Notes under the pieces: model-generated
Databases searched by the model: none
Told to the model about the DNA's origin: nothing
What the model saw: only the letters and a program-made list of their open reading frames with translations
In this document: piece after piece, positions 45,598-57,725 of the stretch
Position numbering within the stretch: position 1 is the stretch's first letter
Layout: the number at the start of each line of letters is the position of its first letter
NCBI GenBank assembly: GCA_002900995.3
Contig: CM035307.1
Span: 186,001-250,000 of the forward strand
Direction: 5' to 3'
DNA from: Ganoderma boninense
Taxonomy: Eukaryota; Basidiomycota; Agaricomycetes; Polyporales; Polyporaceae
DNA: 64,000 nucleotides
Program-made: the position numbers and the translations under genes

Positions 45598-46899
45598 CTA
45601 ACCGTCACGAACAGCGTCAAAACCACTCGAAGTACCCTGATTCATAACCTTCCTACTACCCGAATCGCCCTCGTCATCCTCACGGAGGCGCTTCTTCCCG
45701 TCATTGGAAGGGAAGACCGGCACATCAGCGCTGGCAGATGGAGTGAGACCCTGGCGTGATCTGCTACCAGTACGTGTGGGAGTTGGAGTAGATGGGGCTG
45801 CGAGAGGTCAGTCAGACACAGACTCGGAATAGAAGAGGGTGCAGGCTCACTGCTGGGGGTGTAGCTGTTAGAACGCGGGAAAAACGTCACACGTTCAAGG
45901 TTGAGGCAGATGTGCTCCAGAGTAAGCACCCCGGGCAGACGCGGGACAGACTGGAGACGACCGATGACCGTAGCGTTCGTACCATCACTGGATGGAAGGG
46001 GCTTTGCATTCTTGTAGCGGGGCAAGTATGGAAGGTTGATATTGAGAGAGACGTTACCAATGCCCCCGAGCTGCTGAACATATTGATTGGCTGAGAGCCG
46101 GAAGGAGCCGATGTCCCGGTCAATCTGGTTAGTTGGCCCACTGACGACCATCATGGGGAGTATGTAGACGTCGGCATTGGGTGTGGGAAGAAGCTGCTCA
46201 TGTATCAGACTGCTGGAAAGAGCGAGAAATAACGTCGAGACGCACCCAGATGATATCTCCGACCAGATCATAATCCTGCCAAGTTGCTTTCAACTCCACC
46301 GGCGGGCTACATAGTGTTAGGAACAGACCAGCCGCTGAACCAGCTACGCCAAAAGGACGCAATGTCAAGCTTGGCTTGACACTTGGCTGGTACTATATAT
46401 GTAGCTCGTAATGCCTGTTCATGACACATAGGTCCGCACTCGCAGTGGTCTGGGCAACCTATTTTAAAAGGGTACCCGGGAGGGGAATCATGGATTGGGA
46501 TTGAACGAAAGATGCTGTTTGAACTGACGTACCGTAGCGAAAACAACATAGAAGCCCTCGGGAGGGAAGCTGATGTTTTGCTCATTGTAGTACCTTCATG
46601 CAACATATGAAGCATTAGAAAGAGTGATAGCAAAGATACACACACCTTAAGCGGGCAGAAAGTGGAACAGTGGGAGCCCCCGTGGAGTCCTGGCCGGTGT
46701 AGAAAAGCGCGTCGAATGCCAGCGACCGAGGCTTGTCTGGGGCGAACTGTGTGCAGTTCTTGAGAATCACTGCGCCGAAAACAGACGCAGAGCCTGGCAA
46801 AGATACAGTCTGAGTTGAAGAGGGGGTGTGCTGAGTAGCACTGGGAGAGGACTGAAAGGAGAGTGTGCGAGAAAACGTGCGAGTGTGTCCGCTAGACAT
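45598..46899 (-). CDS. Helitron-borne accessory protein, possibly OB-fold
   Basis: ATG is at 46897-46899. Exon 1 is Ser/Thr-rich, then reads SVFGAVILKNCTQFAP and FDALFYTGQDSTG and ends SARLR. The next exon has YYNEQNISFPPEGFYVVFAT. After a poorly resolved stretch come ELKATWQDYDLVGDIIW, VYILPMMVVSGPTNQIDRDI, GSFRLSANQYVQQLGGIGNV, LPYLPRYKNAKP and NATVIGRLQSV. A basic patch KKRLRED near the C-terminus looks like a nuclear localisation signal. The stop is at 45598-45600. The pattern resembles a large, uncharacterised Agaricomycete family. A beta-rich, OB-fold-like ssDNA-binding role, as for RPA genes on plant Helitrons, is my inference only. Intron boundaries near 46270-46480 are uncertain, and a stop codon near 46400 must be spliced out. 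Confidence 0.55.
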
Positions 46900-47157
46900 G
46901 GCAAGGTTGAATGAGGTTCCTAGTCCCCAGTGCGGAGGTTATATATACAAAGCAGGACAATGTGACAGTGGAGAGGGTTGAAAGGAATGGATCCCAGACG
47001 CAAGGATGGTCATCGTGAGGATGCAAGGATAGGTTGAAGCGGGCATCGTGACTGACGGTGTGTCGGTGTCTCAGGGCATTCGGGCGCCTGATATGCCATA
47101 TATGGGTCCAATATCATCCTTCAGCGCCTGGTACGGGCAAACGGAGCACAGGTGTCA

Positions 47158-50100
47158 TTAGTCGAGGAGTACTTCAGGATACACTACATTAGTCGTAATA
47201 TAATCTGTGGTATGCTCTGGGAGTAAAATGTAAACATTATGGGAAGATGTAGTACGGGAGAGAGCAACGTAGAGTTGTCCATGCGTAAAGACTGGAATGC
47301 GAAGATCTAATCCGACATGTTTGACAGACTGCCCCTGAGACTTGTTAATTGACATGGCAAAAGCTAATCGTAAAGGAAATTGCCTCCGAGATAGTTTGAA
47401 TGGAAATTCACCATTACTGGTAGCAGGATTTAAAGTAATGCGAGGAATAAGGGCTGTCTCACCATCATGGCGACCGCCCAAAATGCGTACTTCTAAAACA
47501 CGATTAGAAATGCGGAGAATAATCATACGGGTACCATTGCAGAGGCCCTGTGAAGGGCAAAGGTTACGTAGGAGAATGACTGGGCATCCGACCTTCAAAT
47601 GAAGATCACCGAGTGGAAGCCCCGAGGCTTTCAAAGACCGAAGGAATTCTGGCGGATAAGTATCATTTCGGGTATTGCCACCCTGGTCGAAGTCATCATC
47701 CGCACCAGCCTCGAGAAGCACAGAATCCACACTGTGTAAGACATAAGCGGGGCCAGGGACATTCTTCAGTATTTCACTATTGATATCGTCAACATCCTCA
47801 TTGCGTGCTGAAAGGATCATGCGATCAAGAAAGAAGCTAGGAGGCGGAGGCTCCAGATCCGTGTGGTGGATGTCAGGATAGACGGATGCAATGAGGGTAG
47901 CCACATTGGATATGCAGCGCTGCGGTGGAAGGCGGACTTTGGTATGGTCTCCGTTGACGTGCGTGCGGCCATGACCGACTTCGAGAAGCCACTTTGCAAA
48001 GTCTTGACTCTCCTGTGACTGATCAAGACGCATGTTCTGGCGAAGATGCAGAATTTTTACGTGTGCCCACAGAGGAGAGCGGCAGAGAGAGGAACCCACG
48101 ATCTCTTCTCGTGAACCCTTCACAATCACGGGAAGAATCTGTTGAAAGTCGCCTCCAAATATGAATATAACCCCTCCAAAAGGGCGAGGATCATTCCGAA
48201 GATCACGAAAAAGCCGATCAACAGCTTCAGGTGCCCACCGGTGCTGATTTCCTGCCTCGTCCCAAATCACCGCAGTAACTTCCCGAAGCATCGCAGCATA
48301 TGGACTCTCCTTCATGACACGACAGGTAGACTCGTTGTGAAGGTTCTCGACTGGAATTTTGAAGCGGGAGTGGGCAGTGCGACCACCATCGAGCAGTAGT
48401 GAGGCAATCCCCGAGGAGGCCACGCATAGGACTATATGAGATTCACCGCGGAGCTGATGGAGATCCGTGATTAATAGTAGATTTGTAAAAATCAGTCCAA
48501 GTTCGCACCTTGTGACAGATAGTCTTATAAACAAATGTCTTTCCTGCGCCACCAGGCCCATTAAGGAAGAATACACCACCCTGCTGAGTTGTGATAGATG
48601 CCATTATCTGGTCGTAGGCCCTCCGCTGATCCTCGTTCAGCAATGGGATGCGTTCATCGGCCTGCATGCGCTCGTGCAAAGGGTCATAGCAAAGCTGCTC
48701 AGCTATGTGTGGATTTCCGGTTACCGCACTCCAATTACGTTGTGATTGCGGCATGCTCGGAAAGTCAGTGATGGATCGTCCGAGCTCACGGAGGTTGCGC
48801 TCAAGGAGAAAAAGACCGTAGTCGTAGATATCATCAATAGATTGCGGATGGTGGCCTATTTGGTCTAGCGCATGCGGAACATCATCACAGATGCGGGATC
48901 GAAACTCGTTCCATAAGACGTCAGGGCGGGAAGGGTCACAGTAGATGAGAAGGGTCGCAAAGAGGCGGTGGAGTCGACCTCCAGTCTGCATCGATGTGGC
49001 CTCTGTGAGGCACTGTCGCCATTCAGCATCATCTTCGAGGAGCCCTCGTGCAAGACAGGCTGCTCGGAAGGTCGGGTAAGGTTCGCCTTGAAATGCGCGG
49101 AGATTTTCAAATGAAGTCGGCCCTTTGACAACTGTAAGGAGCAGTCGGAGGTAGAAGCGTTCGCCGGCATTTGGAGAGACAAAGTACATTCGGCCAAGCC
49201 CGGGTGCCCCTTTCTTCCGCAATGCCCAAGAGCGTGTATCCTTCTTCCAGACGAAGTGCCTCGGCATCTCCTGATATGTGAGTTCTCGAGCCTGCTCGCC
49301 AGTGGGGTCTCCGGGGGGCGTAGCATTAACTGCAAAGAATGCAGTGAGCATCGTCCGCTCATTTGCAGCGCGAGCGAGCACGGCCCCTGGATCGTCTTCC
49401 GGTCTGAACCGAACCAAGTGGTGCCCTGGTAGGTGAATCTGGAGCCGCACAACGCTTGGCTCCTGCTCATGTAGGGGGAAATGAAAGATGCGCCAGACAC
49501 CCTCTGGAGCGGAAATGTAGCGTGCATCAATGTATGTCTTGATCTCGTCACGGCGGGAGACCTCGAGAGTACCACGATCGTGTCCCTTGTGTATATACTT
49601 ATTGATGTACTTGAGGGTTGCAAAGCTTGCGGAGCACTCAACATTGATGTGACAACTGTAGCGCGCAAGGAGATAAGGGTTGTGGGGGACGATCCAGCGG
49701 TTGTCGACTGCCTTTCCCCGGACATCGTACGTGCGCCCGTCATTACGACGTCGATAGAGAGGGTATCCTTCTCGGGGGAGAGAGGTGGTGTCTTGAAAGT
49801 TCTTGGGGTAGTTTTTTGTACATCGGCCATTGTCCATGCACGGAGCGGAAGGATTCAGGGCACCGCATGGTCCATGCACCATGCACGTCTTGACAGTCTC
49901 GAAGAGGACAGGCTCGGTATTGGGATCTGGCCACTCAGCACGAATGCAGGAGTCGACTGTCTCGGGATCCAGGAGCTTGTCAGGCCGCGCGAGGAAAATG
50001 AGGAGATGCATATGGGGGAGACCACGTTTCTGGAACTCAATCGTATAAATGTGCGCAACAGCCTGTCCGAAGATACCATCCTTCAGGATCTCATGGAGAA

Positions 50101-52136
50101 GTGCCTTCTTCTTGAGCTGAAAGACCCGTGCAACCAGGTCCGGACGATCAGATGCGTCCTGACCAGGGAAGAGCTCCTGAGTAATTTCCGGCCACTTCGG
50201 ATTGGCAGTCATCGTTAGGAAAAGGTCAACACTCTTGTGACAGCGAGCGATAGCCATACCATCCTGGAAGAGCTGTTGCATGTATCGGGGGCCACCTGTA
50301 TAAGAAGAAGGGAGGACTGTAAGTGTACCAAGCTCGTTCAGATCCACGTCCTGACTGCCTCGAACAGCATCCTCTAAACCACTGTACAGGGATGCACGAA
50401 TGGTATCCTGGTTGAGCTGAAACCACTGCAGTCTGCTCTGATCAGAGACTGCCCACATATCAACAATGTACTGCTGAAGCAGGCGTCCGGCCCGGAGAAT
50501 GGTGGAAAACTCGTTGGGGCGCAAATGAAGCTGATATGCGTAATAGCAAGTCTGGGTGATCTTGAGATCACTACGCCATCCCGCGGAACCAAGTGGAAAG
50601 AGAAGAGTATAATGAAGGGGGGCATAAGCCGGATGGCATTCGTTGATACGGTGCAATGGACCAGCATGACAGCGCAGCACGATGTCTCGGAAATCTCCCT
50701 TGCCCTCGCCCGGAAGAAGAATAGCGACATCATCAGCGGAGGGAAGGTTGTAGCGCCGACGATCATGGTTGCCATCCACGATGAGGCGCACGGAGACATC
50801 TTCAGCAGCGGGATAGCGAGACAGCACCTCGTGGGCACACTTGTAGATCCGGACGTAAGGATTACAGACATCGAGTAGCTCCTGGATAAGTTGGAGAGTG
50901 GAACGTGAGAGAGATGCATTGCGAGAAGCCCGTGCTTCGAGGGCCTCGCGAGGATCATAGATGAAGGTCTGCGCATATGATGGAGCCTGTCCGGGAGTGG
51001 GGAGGAGGGACCCTAGGCGGTGGCAAAGCTCACCGTGAATCTGGAAGACGTACGGGGCAGGTGCTCCAGGACGGTGATGATTAAGCGCCTCATTGACCTT
51101 CACGCCCAACGAAACGAAAGCGAATGCAGAATTGTATTGACGAATGTTGCTACGAAACTCTTTTGCTATAGCAGTGTCGGCGGAAAAGAGTTCGCAAAGA
51201 GCAGGAGGGGGGTCCGGCAAGGGAGGAAGAGAAAACTTGCCGCTGTTGCAGCACCGTCCAAAGAGAGGGCCAGATGGGCCTCTCCTACTCAGCTGTTCGT
51301 CCATCCAATGGAGGGCACCGCAGCTAAGACAGGCCACGTCCATGCGCCCCAAATCATGCACGACAATAGGCTCCGTGTATGGCTGGCGGGCAACAGGCAT
51401 GACGCGTGCAGCGCCACGCCTCCTAGCTTGAGTTGCCCGTGGTGTAGGATACGGCGCTGACAAAATACTTACAATGAGCGAAATGTCGACGACATACTGT
51501 TTACACATACCTTGTTGCTCCTCGCGCAAAGCCTGCAATCCATGATCCCGAGAGACAACCGCACGACCTTGATGTCCTGGACCGCCTGCACCTTCGACGT
51601 CTTCTGCACCTCCCGAGCTGCCAGCTGCCATACCGCCTTCCCGACCTTCGCCTGAACCCCCTCCACGGACCCTGCCAGTACCACCTCCCCGACCTCCGCC
51701 TCCTCGCTGGTTCCCTCGGCCTCTCCCTCGACCCCTACCTTGCCCTCGCCCTCGCCCTCGCCCTCGCCCTCCTAAAAAGCAGAATTTGTTTCCATATGAC
51801 ACGCCAGCACAGCAGTATTTAGACGTACCGGAAGTAACACCTTCGCGTAGATCGTCGGGGGTCAGGTTGTTGAATATGAAAGACGACGGAGGGGTTTGTA
51901 ACCCTAATATAGAGACACTTGAGTATAGGCATCGTATAAGAGAGAAAACAAACAGCAGACAGACCATTTATGTGAGACGGGTCACCGGGGTTGTCCTGTC
52001 GCTGTGACACCCGCCGCCGGGAAGGCCCTGGACTCGTCTCCCTCTCTTCCCTGTCTTGCACTCGTTGTCGCTGCCGATATTGCTCTGCGGAGCTGGTCTG
52101 ATGTGGTGTGGGCAGAGATGGCCCACGACGGCTCAT
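47158..52136 (-). CDS. Helitron Rep/helicase (RepHel)
   Basis: Rolling-circle replication initiator and helicase that moves the element. The probable start is ATG 52134-52136 (MSRRGPSLPTPHQTSSAEQY). Several short N-terminal introns flank a GRGRG-rich segment (about 51640-51770). Then come a Cys-rich motif (CLSCGALHWMDEQ...GRCC), the Helitron helicase-like region, the HUH motif GLPHMHLLIFL (about 50010) and the two-Tyr motif YINKYIHKG (about 49590). The helicase is PIF1-type: Walker A GPGGAGKT, split just downstream by a 55-bp intron (48454-48508), Walker B VIWDEA, motif III IFGGDFQQILPVI, INKSQGQS and GQLYVALSR. The stop is at 47158-47160. The main exon is open for more than 1000 codons, which argues for recent activity. 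The Walker B neighbourhood reads DEAGNQHRW where relatives often have DEAPM. Confidence 0.9.
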
Positions 52137-52652
52137 GCAGAATAGTACGGATGGCAGAGAGCCTGCGACGCGACGCGGAAGAAAAGCAGAAGAGGAATGT
52201 GCCAGCACAGCGATCAGAGCAAGCGGGCAAGAGGGCCAGCCTCAAGGTTGAAACACCGGCAAGCATTGTGAAGGGGCAGTTGGTAAAAGCGAGTGGCGGG
52301 CGGGAGTCGGGACAATGGAGGTCCTGGTCAGAGAGGGCTCGGTGTTGCCTACCGGCCAATGGGCGTCTAGATTCAAGGGCGCTTCAGCCACATCCGGGAG
52401 CTCGACGACCTTCAAGTCATGCTTATACCTTCAGATCAAAGGTTGCAACCAAAATTTTTCTTTGAATGGGCATGTAAAGTATTCTAGATATATCCTGCCT
52501 CCTCAAAACCCTTCCCCAAACTTCCGTAGGTTGTGTCGGAGAGGTCGTCGATACGTGCACCTGCCTAAAATAGTAATTGAAAGGGCGCTTGTTATCATGC
52601 TTTACTATAGAAGATGAGGACTTGTACTTGTCGTGGCGGGATCAGGCGCAAA

Positions 52653-54319
52653 ATGTCGTGCATCCCAGCTTCTTCAAGCCTTCTTCCTCGCATAATCCAC
52701 CCGTTCTCACTGGTGATCCCGCCAACGACCTATTGCCCCGGCAGCGATGTCGTAGGCGAGGTGCTGTTGGAGTTCCCGAAGGTGCAGGACGACCAGATTG
52801 AAGAGGTAGTTGTGGAGTTTCGCGGGACACTCAAGGCGTATGTCATCTGTTGTGTCCCGGTTCTCGTGGATCTCGTACTTACTGATCGTGTCTCGCGTCA
52901 CTACCAGGGCCACATCTGATTCTGCTGACCGCGTCTCTGTCGAGCCGCAGGAGCTCCTGAGTGTCAGGACATCTATCTGGACGCGAGGATCGACATACCC
53001 CCGCCAAACTCGAATATACTTCGAATACCGTTCTCTTTCCACCTCCCCTCAGACGAGACGATTCTGCCGTCTGTTTTCTGGAACCAGTGGCATGACTTCA
53101 TCTCGATCGTGTACTGTGTCGAGGTGATTGCCCTCAGTCCATCGAATATGCTTGGGAGCGAGAAAAGGGTCCGCGAGCAACTCGTGGTCGTCCCGAGGGG
53201 CGACCCGAGCCTCTGCGCTTCAATCAGGTCTCTGGGGAATATTCAGGGAGGGCCGATGTGGAAGACCGCGCACAAGGAGCAACAAATGCGGAGAGGCATG
53301 TGGGGAGAGTACTCCGCCGCGAGAGTCGAGGCAAGGATCATTCTCCACCGTTTCGGCCGCTTCTTCCTTCCCTCGTTTGACCGCATCTTGTTTCGGGCAT
53401 GACAGCTTCTCGTTCCAAACGAGCACGGCATCCTTCCTCATTGCATCGATATTCCCCTTCTCATCAGGATCAAGACCACGACCGCCCGGCTCTCGCGGGC
53501 GAAGGCGGATAAGCATCTGCAGGACAAACCCATCTTCCCCGCCATTGCCTTCACCGCGAACAACCCCATCTCCGTCATCATGCGCCAGAATTTCGCCGTC
53601 CGGGCATACGGATGCTGCTGCCGCCCAACCAACAAGTTCACCCTGGCCTCCATCAAGGAACAGGACGTGCTGCGCTCCTCGTACCACAAGTACTGGGAGG
53701 ATGACACCAGGCTCGGGGATCCGCAGGAGACGGGGCGGTGGGTCCAGCAGTGGACGTTCCAGCCGAAGGTCCAGCTCAACCGGTTTCCGCCAACGTTCTC
53801 GGGCAAATCCGTGGAATGCGCAGTGAGTGCTCGTGTCGCGTCATGACGTTGAGGCATCGTGCGGGTTGACTGACCACCATCTTTGCGCGCAGTACACGGT
53901 GTCGGTACAGGTGCCGTTTTCGGGCGTGGGCAACGACGTCAAGGTGTCGATCCCCGTCACTCTCGACTCGGGGATCGACCGGGCGACACCACGCAAGAGT
54001 GGGAGTGCCCCGACTGCATACGTGTGGGATGATGCGCCGACTCCGACTTCGTTCAGTGCCATTGCTGACCCCGCCGCTGCCGCCGATACCAATGTCTCTT
54101 TAAGAGGAGAGACTGAAACGCCGCCGTATGAGCAGCCTGCGGCGAGCGAGCCGCCGTAAGTTTTAGTTTTTGGTATCGCTGTTCGCGGTCCTGTCGGTGC
54201 TGACTCAACGATGCATCAGGACATATTTCGAGGCGGTTTATGGTGGCGGCCGCGAGGGGGACAGGGCACCAGGCTCGAGTGTTCCCGCCTCTCGTGAACT
54301 CAATCCTTCAGTGAGCTGA
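52653..54319 (+). CDS. Arrestin-like C (right copy, PPTY tail)
   Basis: Starts MSCIPASSSLLPRIIHPFSL, 38 bp after the Helitron end. Exon 1 has SLVIPPTTYCPGSDVVGEV. Exon 2 starts near 52912, reads SVRTSIWTRGSTYP, then slips by one base at a C run (five instead of six, near 53000), recovers as FHLPSDETILPSVFW and ends GMWGEYSAARVE. Exon 3 (about 53410-53822) begins LLVPNEHGILPHCIDIPLL and exon 4 has VPFSGVGNDVKVSIPVTL. The phase-2 last intron joins EPP to TYFEAVYGGGREGDR, giving PPTY; the stop is at 54317-54319. Apart from the one C-run slip the gene reads cleanly, unlike its left copy. Its TATA box was severed by the Helitron. Confidence 0.8.
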
Positions 54320-54714
54320 AACATTAGCTGTCAGCATGGTGGGGTTTCTTCAATACCGGGTACGTCGACAGTGCAACGTCTTGTGTAGACGTTCCTCACG
54401 CAGTCCTATCTCTAGCATCAAGATGTTGCAGAGTCTCGGGCTTGGCCCTTGGGGGGACGTGCGTGTATCAGTATTGGCAAGGCGTTTTGATGTTCGTGAG
54501 TGCTCTCGATTTTACTATGGACACGGAATGCATTGGCTGGAACATCCTCGTGGATTACATACCGATCATGGCTATATTTCGCGTGGTGGCCACGATGACC
54601 ACCCTGGGCGATCAATCGCTACGAGCCTTGGGTCAAGGCTACACGTTTAACCTAGCCGCAGGTGAACATGCACGCCGTATATGGCTCTCAAACAGTGTGA
54701 TCCTGAGCGTCACA
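54320..54714. other. Intergenic after arrestin C (right)
   Basis: Counterpart of 16140-16554 with no supported gene. Confidence 0.5.
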
Positions 54715-54909
54715 CTGGTGCTGTCGATACGCACTCGGACGCATCTTTTCTTTTTCGGATGTCCGATGCTGTTCTTCGGTACACGGCAGAAGGTTCACCG
54801 CCGTACGTTCTCAACTCTCGATTCTAGTCTGCGGTTAGGTGCTGACGAACGCGGGTGTGTCAGGGAGTACTTGAGGACACAAACCAATGAACCCGTGGCG
54901 GGCATGTGA
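54715..54909 (+). pseudogene. Arrestin B-type C-terminal relic (right)
   Basis: Degraded counterpart of 16555-16736. A GAV..THSDA-like linker is followed by a gtacgt donor and a last exon reading EYLRTQTNEPVAGM with stop at 54907-54909. The Pro-Pro half of the motif is not preserved. Confidence 0.55.
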
Positions 54910-55257
54910 GGTTGGCTGTTCAGCGCCATCGCCGTTCTCACGAGGCAGATACGCCAAGGTCTCCATCATCTTGTCGGAAAGCCCGTTGATATATTCTCTG
55001 CACGGACTCCTGTAGACTCCTGTGCTCTTGACAGTTGTGCAGTGCTAAAGGCATCTAAGTCGTGATCTGTGAGAACTGTAATGAGCAATTGCATGTGGAA
55101 CTGCAATTGTAGCGCTGTGCTGTCTCGTCCTCTGGGCTCAGTTCACTTGCGACTTGCTTGCACAGCCATGCAGTGCCTCGACGTTTGGTGCCTCCCGTAC
55201 GACAATCCTTCTGATTTGGAGTCCCTCTGCTGCACCGCCCTTTGCCCTGATTGCGAA
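54910..55257. other. Intergenic upstream of arrestin D (right)
   Basis: Counterpart of 16737-17090. It ends in a TATAAAA box at 55258-55264, 37 bp before the arrestin D start. Confidence 0.5.
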
Positions 55258-55300
55258 TATAAAAGCTTATCGTGGTGGGCGGAGGGTACGGCGCTCCACT

Positions 55301-56897
55301 ATGACATCCAACTTCGTGTCTTCATCATCTCCTAACCAAAGCGACGCGTTTTTGCTGGTGATTCCTGCGACTACATATTGCGCCGGTAGCGATGTCGAAG
55401 GCGAGGTGCTGCTGGAATTCCCGAAGGTGCAGGACGAGATGATCGACGAGGTCACCGTCGAGCTTCGGGGAACATTGAAGGTGTACGTTCCAGCCTATCC
55501 CTACTCCTCGTATTGAATCCGCTCTGACCGAGTCTTGTATCCCCGCCAGCTCTGCGCTACATATGGCACAGCGTGTTCCTTCCACAGAGAGGATGGAGCT
55601 CATAGGTATTAAGAAATCTCTCTGGAAGCGAGGATCTGCATACCCCCCGCCGGACTCGCATCCCCTCCGACTCCCTTTCAGCTTCCATCTGCCCTCGGAC
55701 CCGAAGATTCTTCCGTCTGTGTCCTGGGACGAGTGGCGCGATTATGTCACTGTCTCTTACCATGTCGAGGCGGTCGCTCTCCGTCCGAGAACGCTCTTCG
55801 CCGGTGACAAGACACGTCGCGAGTGGCTCGCAGTCGTCTCGAGGGGAGATCCCAGCCTCTGCTCGTCCATCAAATCTCTGAGCGAAACAGAAGGTGGTCC
55901 GACCTGGAAGGCAGTACACAAGGAGAAGCAAATGCGGCGTGGCATCTGGGGAGAGTATTCCACGGCACGCGTCGAGGTAAGTACTCGAGATTGCTAGTCG
56001 TTTCTACGCAAGGTTCCTTCCCGCCTAACAGGGTCTTGGTGATCCTACAGCTCCTCGTCCCAAACAAGCACGGCATACTCCCCCACTGCGTTGATATCCC
56101 TATCCTCATCATGGTCAAGAGCACGACCGCGCGGCTCCCGCGAACGAAGGCGGACAAACATCCCGAGGGCAAACCGATCTTCCCCGCGATCGAGTTCGAC
56201 ACCAACAGCCCCATGTTCGTCAACATGCGGCAGAAATTCACCGTCCGGGCTGGGGGCGACACCAAAGACTCGACCAACGAGATCGTCCTGGCGTACATCA
56301 AGGAGAAGGATCTCCTCCCGTCCTCACACAAACGCTGGGAGGATGACACCTGCCCGGGCGACAAGGAGGAGATGGGCAAGTGGGTGCAGCAGTGGACGCT
56401 CCAGCCGACGGTGAAGCTGCACAGGCTCCCGCCGACGTTTACGTGCGACTTTGTGGACTGCGCGGTGAGTGCGAGCATATTTTATCGGTTGTGCGGGGTC
56501 GGCTTATGTTCTTGGGTAGTATACGATATCCGTCGAGGTGTCGTTTCCCGGCATAGGAAACTCTATCCAGGTGTCGATGCCGGTTACTCTCGACTCGGGC
56601 ATCGACCAGGCCACGCCCATGAAGGGCGGCAGGGTGCAGCGGTATGTGGCGACGACAGCGACTTCAGACGAGGCCTTGACAGCCCGGGGGGCCGACGTGT
56701 GCGTAACGCAGGATGATCAGCCTCCGACCCTGCCGCCGTGAGCATCCACTTCAGTCATTCACGATGCTCGCAGCATCTTAACTGAATGGTGCGTTAGGAC
56801 GTACTTCGACGCAGTGTATCGTGATGACGGTACACGAAACGGGGAACGAGACACCAGTGCTACTCTCGCTGGCGTCCCTGAGAAACAGCAGGCTTGA
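55301..56897 (+). CDS. Arrestin-like protein D (right copy, PPTY tail)
   Basis: Starts MTSNFVSSSSPNQSDAFLL. Exon 1 has LVIPATTYCAGSDVEGEV, exon 2 has WKRGSAYPPPDSHPLRLPF and ends GIWGEYSTARVE, exon 3 begins LLVPNKHGILPHCVDIPIL and runs to PPTFTCDFVDCA, and exon 4 has EVSFPGIGNSIQVSMPVTL. The phase-2 last intron joins TLPP to TYFDAVYRDDGTRNG, giving PPTY. The C-terminal extension is longer than in type A (ending VPEKQQA, stop 56895-56897). All frames join. The left copy at 17134 has lost this tail. The predicted role is endocytic ubiquitin-ligase adaptor. Confidence 0.86.
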
Positions 56898-57725
56898 ACC
56901 TTGAGCTGAGAAACTGATCAGAGAAACACAGAACGTTTTCTGGATTTCCAGGTGCGTCAATATTGCGATGTCCTGGATGAATCGTTCTCATCTCAGTGCT
57001 ATTTCTAGCACTCAAAGGTTGTCAAGCGTGTGGTGACCACGCTGGCAAGCACGTATTTTCTGACAAGAGGCTTTGAATGTTCTGATACTGGTACTGGACT
57101 TTGTCCAATCGGCTGTAGTGCCTGCCAGTCGATCGTACTGCTGGATATGAATGACGTGGGCTCAGAAGATAAGGGCTAGGATTTGCGTAGGGATTATTGC
57201 ATAGGACTACGAATAGTTTTATCATGCTTTCATGTTCTGTTGGAATTGGTGGCCGGGGCTCCGTGATGAACAACGCTTGAGAAAGCTGGGATAGCGGGGG
57301 CGTTGATCGGACCGGGTTTGCTGCGGTGAATATGATATTCGTCCCCGCTTTCGCTGCGTGGAGCCATTTTTTGCTTCCACCCTGCTTCCACCATGTCCAT
57401 CCTCCTGCTGAATTCCTTCACTAGCTCGCTATACTCTGGGAACATACGCCCTCATCGTCGGTTTGGCCCTAATCAATTTCTGGAGCGACCTCGTGGTTCC
57501 GCAGCGAGCTAGGTCCGTAGAGGGAACATGCCGCGGCACAATCGCCTCGAGCATCCTCAACCCGGTTCTCATGTCCTGCGACCTGCTTGTCCAGCGCAAC
57601 TCGTCATCGTCCTTCTGAACCTAGGGCCGTAGCCATCGTGATACCCCTCTAACTCCCGAATTCCGAATACCAGCCACACAGGACCCGGGTCAACTTCTGC
57701 CAGGTGGCTCCAACATTCGACCGCC
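56898..57725. other. Intergenic between arrestins D and E
   Basis: About 830 bp. A minus-strand frame at 57230-57445 has no domain. No clear TATA box is seen before arrestin E. Confidence 0.45.

Larger units (their letters stand above)
45396..52614 (-). mobile_element. Complete Helitron (7219 bp)
   Basis: Read on the minus strand, the element starts TCTTCTATAGTAAAGC at 52614 and ends GGGAATCCGCTAG at 45396. That is 5'-TC and 3'-CTAG, with A before and T after, exactly the Helitron rule. A hairpin (TTCCC...GGGAA) lies about 8 bases from the 3' end. The left-contig copy at 14471-14490 shows the same flanks joined without the insert, with no target duplication. Two genes are carried, both on the minus strand: the Rep/helicase and a second protein. 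Both look largely intact, so the element may be autonomous. Confidence 0.93.
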
